Source: Helicostylum pulchrum (taxonomy: Eukaryota > Mucoromycota > Mucoromycetes > Mucorales > Mucoraceae). From it: 64,000 bases of DNA. The notes beneath the pieces are model-generated. The model was not told where the DNA came from. It saw only the letters and a program-made list of their open reading frames with translations, and ran no database searches. The number at the start of each line of letters is the position of its first letter. Within the stretch, counting starts at the first letter, position 1. Of this stretch, positions 59,074 through 64,000 are shown piece by piece. Location of the stretch: the NCBI GenBank assembly GCA_025677825.1, contig JAIXMO010000048.1, positions 124,001 through 188,000 of the forward strand, given 5' to 3'. The translations under genes and the position numbers were made by a program.

Positions 59074-61883
59074 TTTTGAAGTTTTTGAAGTTTTTGAAGT
59101 TTTTTTTTTAGAAAAAAAAATATATGTATATAAATTGTAAATATAAGGAAGAAGAAGAAGAAGGAAAAAAGAAAAAAAAAAGATACGCCTTTTTTATATA
59201 TTTGAAGGGAATGAAGTATTTATATATTTTTAAAAAACTTGCACCTGATTACGCTTTCTCCAAACCGTAGCAGTAACACAAGAAATTATTTAGGCTTAAG
59301 CATATAGCGCGCCGACTTGCGGTTAGAGAAAAAAAAAGGGGGGAGAAGGAGAAGGGGGGGGGGGGGGGGGAGACAGAAAGAAGAGAGGAGGTAAAAAAAA
59401 AAAAAAAGTAGTTTATGAACGCAAATTTGTGTTACAGTTGTGTCCATCTGACTGATAATTTAATGTTCAATTTTAGCTCTAATTGATGTCGATGCTTTTT
59501 TAATAAAAACACACTTTTATTTTTATTTTTATAAATACAATGGGGAATAAAATAAGGAACATGTACGTATATTTTACTACTTTGTGCTATTTACTTGATA
59601 TAAAAAAAAAAAAAAAAAAAAAAAAAGTTGTATTTTAGTGATGAACACAACAATCAAATTGTTTCATCCCTTAGTACACTCTCTATCGATATACCTTACC
59701 CCTGTTTTTTTCCTTCTGTCCTTCTTTTTATATGTATCCAAAGCTCACACAACATTTGGCTGCACCTTTTTTGATATAGAGTTACCTTTAATCAGTTTCA
59801 TCATTTGTTACAGTATAGTTTTGGTTATATTCAATTCTATTTTAAATTAGATCGATCTTATCCCGGCTATGCATATACTTAGTGATGCGTCAGAGGAAGG
59901 AAAAAAAAATACTTGTGTGATCGGCTGATACAAGTACCAAAATGTTTTTTTTTTTAAAAAAAAGGCCTTCCAAATTCAAATCGGCCGGTTCCTTCCGGGT
60001 AACAATAGTTCAGGTAAGTAGTGAGCGACTTTTTTGTTATATTCTATATCAAGTCTGACTGACTGACTGACAAAAAAAACAATAATAATTGAAAGAGCAC
60101 GGACCAGCTGATACTTTTCAAATATGTATTTTTTGAATGAACGCACAACGAGATTTTCTTTACTAATGTATTACAATATGATACTCCCAAAGATAAAGCT
60201 CACTATAATTTCAGTTGCCCCTATTTGGTAAATGTAACCCATGTTTGATGAATAATGACACAATATTCACTTAAATAGACGTTTAAAGATGAGGGAACCC
60301 TCTATATTGTCAATCACTTTATAAAAGATTGTTGCACCAATTTTGCTTACTCACAAAAAATACACAAAAAAAAGTATCATCTCTCCGAATCATTTTTTGC
60401 CAGCGTGCACACAAAAATATATACTTTTTTTTTAAATAAAATAAAATAGGAGTTTTTATATCGTTAAACTAGATAGGAGCCATGCAAGTAGCATGATAAT
60501 ATATTCTATATGGTTACTTTTCTTTTCCACCTATAAATAATGATTATCATAGCAAGTCAAAAAAAAAAAAAAAAAAAAAAAAACGAGGTCTGGTACATGA
60601 AGGTTATACAAGAGACAAGTTGGACAGGCCACCCTAATCATGTGGAATGAAAAGGATTTTCTTTCTTTCCCGTGAAAGCCAAAAAAAAAAATACATTTGT
60701 ACGATATAGCGATAAATAAAAAGAAAGGAGCAAAAAAAAGTCTTTCAATAACAACTAATTCATTTTTTTTTTTTTTTTTTTTTAACTTTATTAATAGTTA
60801 TTTTATTTCCAGTCTACATGATGACGAAACCTGAGCTGTTTGCTTTGTAAACTACGCAATAAACTACGAAAACAAAAATGCATTTCTTATTTTATGATTA
60901 TTATTTGTTATTTTTTTCGTGGTAGTAGTAAATAATGCGATTTTGCATGAATAAAAATGACTAAAATAAACTTCTTCAACCCAAAAAAAAAACCGTTTGA
61001 TTTTTTATTTATCAGCTGAACCGAAAGAATTTATATAAATAAAATGCTACTTTAAAATACATTACATCAAGTGGAGTGTGTGTACTACATTATTTTTAGT
61101 AGAAGTTAAAAAAAAAAGCAATATCATGCTACATTTAATTACCTTTTGTATAATATGGTATATATACTCTTGGGGGTTGCTTTTCTGTGCCCATTATGCA
61201 TACCAGCACGTTCGGTTAATTATTATAACAGATCATCCTTATCATCTTGTTGGCTTAATTGTAATGCATAGGCAAAGAGCCACGTGCGCAGTAAAAGACT
61301 GAAAGCGTCTAGAACAGCTATTTTCTGTCGTTATCCGAAAATACCACATATATCCAGGGGGAGAGACTACATACAAAAATGTCATTTGATTGTCCAAACT
61401 ACTGCCTTAAAAGCCTCTGTTACTGCTTTGAACTAATTTCCCTTTTTAGTACACATGACTTTTAAGGTCATTGGACATATCATTAAGATTAAAACGTAGA
61501 TTTTTTTTTCTGTATGTAAAAAAAAAGATGATGGGTGTATGTCAATCAAAAAAAAAAAAAAAATGATAAGGCGTCGAGATGCTTTTGCTAGTATAAAACC
61601 TTGCATTGCCAAATATGTCAAATGCGTTGGCAAATGACTAAAAACGTACCCGAAAACAGAAAATCATAATAAATAAAAGAAAAAAATGTTTAATAATAAT
61701 GGTAAATAGTAATAGTAATATATAGTAAATTATAGCAGTAAAAAAAGATATAGATACAAAAAAAAAGAAAAAAAAGAGGGAAAGTAATGAGGGGAAGTTA
61801 AGTAGGGAAAGTGATTTTAAAAGAACGTAAATGTATGTTTTTTTTTTTTTTTTGCAAGTGTGTATGTATACAATGGGAGCTTA
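59074..61883. other. Long intergenic stretch, no gene seen
   Basis: 2.8 kb of homopolymer-rich DNA. It contains three copies of TTTTTGAAG (about 59073-59100), a poly-G run (about 59356-59371) and four GACT units (about 60052-60070). Short frames at 59638-59850 and 61078-61302 have no domain and are probably chance. Confidence 0.55.
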
Positions 61884-64000
61884 TTAGAAGCACATGAATG
61901 AAGATTTCTTTCTTAATAGTTCATCCAACTGCTTTTCTAATTTCTTTATAGTCTTATCGGACTTATCAAGCTTTTGTTTTTCATCGTGTAATTGTTCCTG
62001 TAAGCTTTCGACCTCATCACGAGATACCATGGCCTTCAACTGATTTTGGCAATTTTGTAATTCCTGTAATAACGCTTTATTCTTCTCATCCATTTGACGC
62101 TGCATTTCTTCAGTAGCGGCGTTAGAAGGGGGACCTTGTTGTTGTGGAATGGCTCCCGATCCGTTCTTATTGGAAATGTCATTGTTATTAGCAGATGACT
62201 GGTCACCTTGTGTTTCGGACGAATCAACAATTGACATCCTACTACTACTACTTCCGGTCGATCGTTCTTCAACCAGCTCTTTTATTTTCGGTATAACCGC
62301 ATCATCTGACACCACCCCAAGAATTGATTTCATCTCATTGATTTGTTCTTGATAAACTTGCACATTTTCTTCACTGTCATCCAGATCTTCGGCAAGCACC
62401 TCCATCTCGCCTGTCATACGATTCATCTCTGCTTCTAATTCTTCCGCTAAGCTGGTATATTCCTTGTTATCTTCTCTCATCTGCTTGCTTTCTTCTTCCA
62501 GTTGGGATATACGTTCCTGGTATAATTTTTCTTCGTTTCGTGTTTCTTTTGATAAAGTATTATCAAATTTTAGCTTTTTGATTTCTTCAGAGAGTTCTTT
62601 GATATTGATCAAATGCTTTTCAATGTCTTGACGCTGCTGTTGGATAGTTTCTTCCTTTTCAAGCTGACTAGTACGTAGCAGACGGAGATCTTGGGTCAAT
62701 TCTTTTACTACTGCGCCCTGATCTTGTGTCTTTCCATCTTGTTCACATTTAGCTAATTTATCTGCATACTGCCTTTCTATTGTTTCCACTTGATCATGAT
62801 GTGCAGACGTCAACGATACTATCTTTTGCTCGTGTTGAGTCAGCGCATCATCAACTTGTTCTTGCAGCTTTTGTACCAGTGTGACATGGTCGGCCTTCGC
62901 ACTTACTAACTCAGCTTCGAGGCTAACCATCTTTTCTGTGAGCCCGGCATGTTCCTTTTGCAGTTGCTCAACGGCGGTCTGGGCTGCAGCATATTCTGAT
63001 CCTAATACGTTATTTTCTTGATCTTTTGCAGTAACCAGTTTTTGATGAGCGCATGTTAAATCTGAAACCTCACTTTGATGTTGCGTATTCAGCTCTTGAA
63101 TTTGGTCGGCATAGTTACTATGAACTCGACTTAATTCTTGTTGTAACGCATTTAACTGCTGCGTCGTTGTATCCGTGCGTTGCTCATCTAATTGACGCAT
63201 ACTTTGTTGAACCGATGTCAAACTCTGGTTTTCTAATTTCAATTGTTCTAACTCAGATACGTGTTCATCATTCAAAGCTTGGTGTTGGCTTAATTTGAGT
63301 TGCAATGCTTCAACTGTATTATTATGGTCTAAACTAGATTGTTGTTGTAAACTACCAAGGTCATGAGCAAGTTGTTGCTTTTCCAGCTTGATAGTTTCAA
63401 GCGCTTTCTCATATTGAGAATTCAATTTTTCTAATTGTTTAGCATGTGAATCCTTTTCGAGTTTTATAGCTTCCATTGTTTCGTCAAGTTGAGAATGAAG
63501 TTGTTCTAATTGTTTAGCATGCGAATTCTTGAGATCATTTAATTCTTGTTGCAACGCGTTCAATTGTAATGAACTTTCTTCATGTTGAGCATGCACATCA
63601 CACAACTCGTCAAGAGATTGAGTCAAGCTTTCATTTTCGCGGTTGATCGTATCCAAATCCATTTCGTGTTGTTTTGTCAACTCTATCAAGTGATCATTAA
63701 GTTCATTTAATTCAGCTTCTAAATCAGCGGATTTTTGACCATGTTGAGACTCTATCAAACGTAACTGACCTTCAGAATTAGTTTGCAAGTGTTGAATTTG
63801 ATTTTTTAATTCCTGCGTAGCATCAAGGTGCTGAGCATTCGCTTCGCGTAATCTTTGATTATGGATAATCAAGGTCTCTTGGTGAATATTTTTAGCTAAT
63901 TCAATTTCTGTTTCAAGCGAAGTCATTTTTTCCTTTAAATCATTTGACTCTTTTTCAAACTCTAAGCTTAATGCTGAAACGTGCGATTCGTGGTCCAGTA
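61884..64000 (-). CDS. Long coiled-coil protein, C-terminal part
   Basis: An uninterrupted frame runs from the right edge to a stop at 61884. At least 705 codons are present and the true start lies outside. It is almost entirely heptad-like coiled coil rich in Gln, Glu, Lys and Leu, with internal repeats such as NSHAKQLEQLHSQLDE and DSHAKQLEKLNSQYEK, and LNALQQEL twice. An acidic segment (LAEDLDDSEENVQVYQEQI) is followed by a Ser/Asn-rich hinge. A last coiled coil (KKLEKQLDELLRKK) ends SSFMCF. No motor, CAP-Gly or other globular domain is in view. It could be the tail of a kinesin or another cytoskeletal or Golgi tether. Function is not assigned. Confidence 0.75.
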   Translation of the reverse strand, partial: LDHESHVSALSLEFEKESNDLKEKMTSLETEIELAKNIHQETLIIHNQRLREANAQHLDATQELKNQIQHLQTNSEGQLRLIESQHGQKSADLEAELNELNDHLIELTKQHEMDLDTINRENESLTQSLDELCDVHAQHEESSLQLNALQQELNDLKNSHAKQLEQLHSQLDETMEAIKLEKDSHAKQLEKLNSQYEKALETIKLEKQQLAHDLGSLQQQSSLDHNNTVEALQLKLSQHQALNDEHVSELEQLKLENQSLTSVQQSMRQLDEQRTDTTTQQLNALQQELSRVHSNYADQIQELNTQHQSEVSDLTCAHQKLVTAKDQENNVLGSEYAAAQTAVEQLQKEHAGLTEKMVSLEAELVSAKADHVTLVQKLQEQVDDALTQHEQKIVSLTSAHHDQVETIERQYADKLAKCEQDGKTQDQGAVVKELTQDLRLLRTSQLEKEETIQQQRQDIEKHLINIKELSEEIKKLKFDNTLSKETRNEEKLYQERISQLEEESKQMREDNKEYTSLAEELEAEMNRMTGEMEVLAEDLDDSEENVQVYQEQINEMKSILGVVSDDAVIPKIKELVEERSTGSSSSRMSIVDSSETQGDQSSANNNDISNKNGSGAIPQQQGPPSNAATEEMQRQMDEKNKALLQELQNCQNQLKAMVSRDEVESLQEQLHDEKQKLDKSDKTIKKLEKQLDELLRKKSSFMCF

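Noticed and set aside
61078..61302. Small plus frame with hydrophobic segment
   Set aside because: Considered as a membrane peptide, but the start context is poor and no conservation can be shown.

Overview
The window reads as nuclear DNA of an early-diverging filamentous fungus, most likely a Mucoromycota species close to Mucorales. It is very AT-rich, with long A/T homopolymers. Genes are compact and interrupted by many short introns, mostly 50-150 nt with GTAAGT-type donors. Gene content fits a fungus: a DASH-type cryptochrome, a five-unit polyubiquitin gene, Vts1, Rna14, Dib1 and a PIG-X/Pbn1-like ER protein. Species cannot be fixed from sequence alone. Exon coordinates were worked out by hand from splice signals, frame continuity and family similarity.

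Left part (1-17.4 kb): the 5' part of a PRL-type tyrosine phosphatase runs off the left edge. After a gene-poor stretch come a zinc polyol dehydrogenase, a cry-DASH photolyase that converges on it with a 32-bp gap, and a low-molecular-weight tyrosine phosphatase. A 3-kb stretch with decayed coding pieces follows. Then come a CUE-domain protein, a peroxisomal enoyl-CoA hydratase/isomerase, the Vts1 RNA-binding protein and ribosomal protein eL29.

Middle (17.4-38.7 kb): a 2.1-kb element with terminal inverted repeats and TA flanks carries a decayed DDE-transposase piece and a second decayed ORF. Next are the PP1 catalytic subunit, PIG-X, a DH-PH RhoGEF, a small RVxF-motif protein, a USP30-like deubiquitinase, a divergent GTPase-like/RasGEF fusion, a hypothetical protein and spliceosomal Dib1/DIM1, whose first coding exon appears to be only the ATG.

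Right part (38.7-64 kb): relic-rich DNA, a complete but motif-eroded Dbp5-like DEAD-box protein, a frameshifted gene with a possible D...EDK nuclease-like motif, polyubiquitin, Rna14, an Msb1-like protein, a TALE homeodomain factor and the C-terminal part of a long coiled-coil protein that runs off the right edge.

Functional themes are ordinary: phosphatase and small-GTPase signalling (PRL, LMW-PTP, PP1, RhoGEF, RasGEF, Msb1-like), ubiquitin, and RNA processing (Rna14, Dib1, Vts1, Dbp5-like). There is no operon-like cluster. The most interesting items are the TIR element, the eroded Dbp5-like helicase, the D...EDK relic, the 3-nt exon of DIB1 and the unusual ubiquitin sequence.
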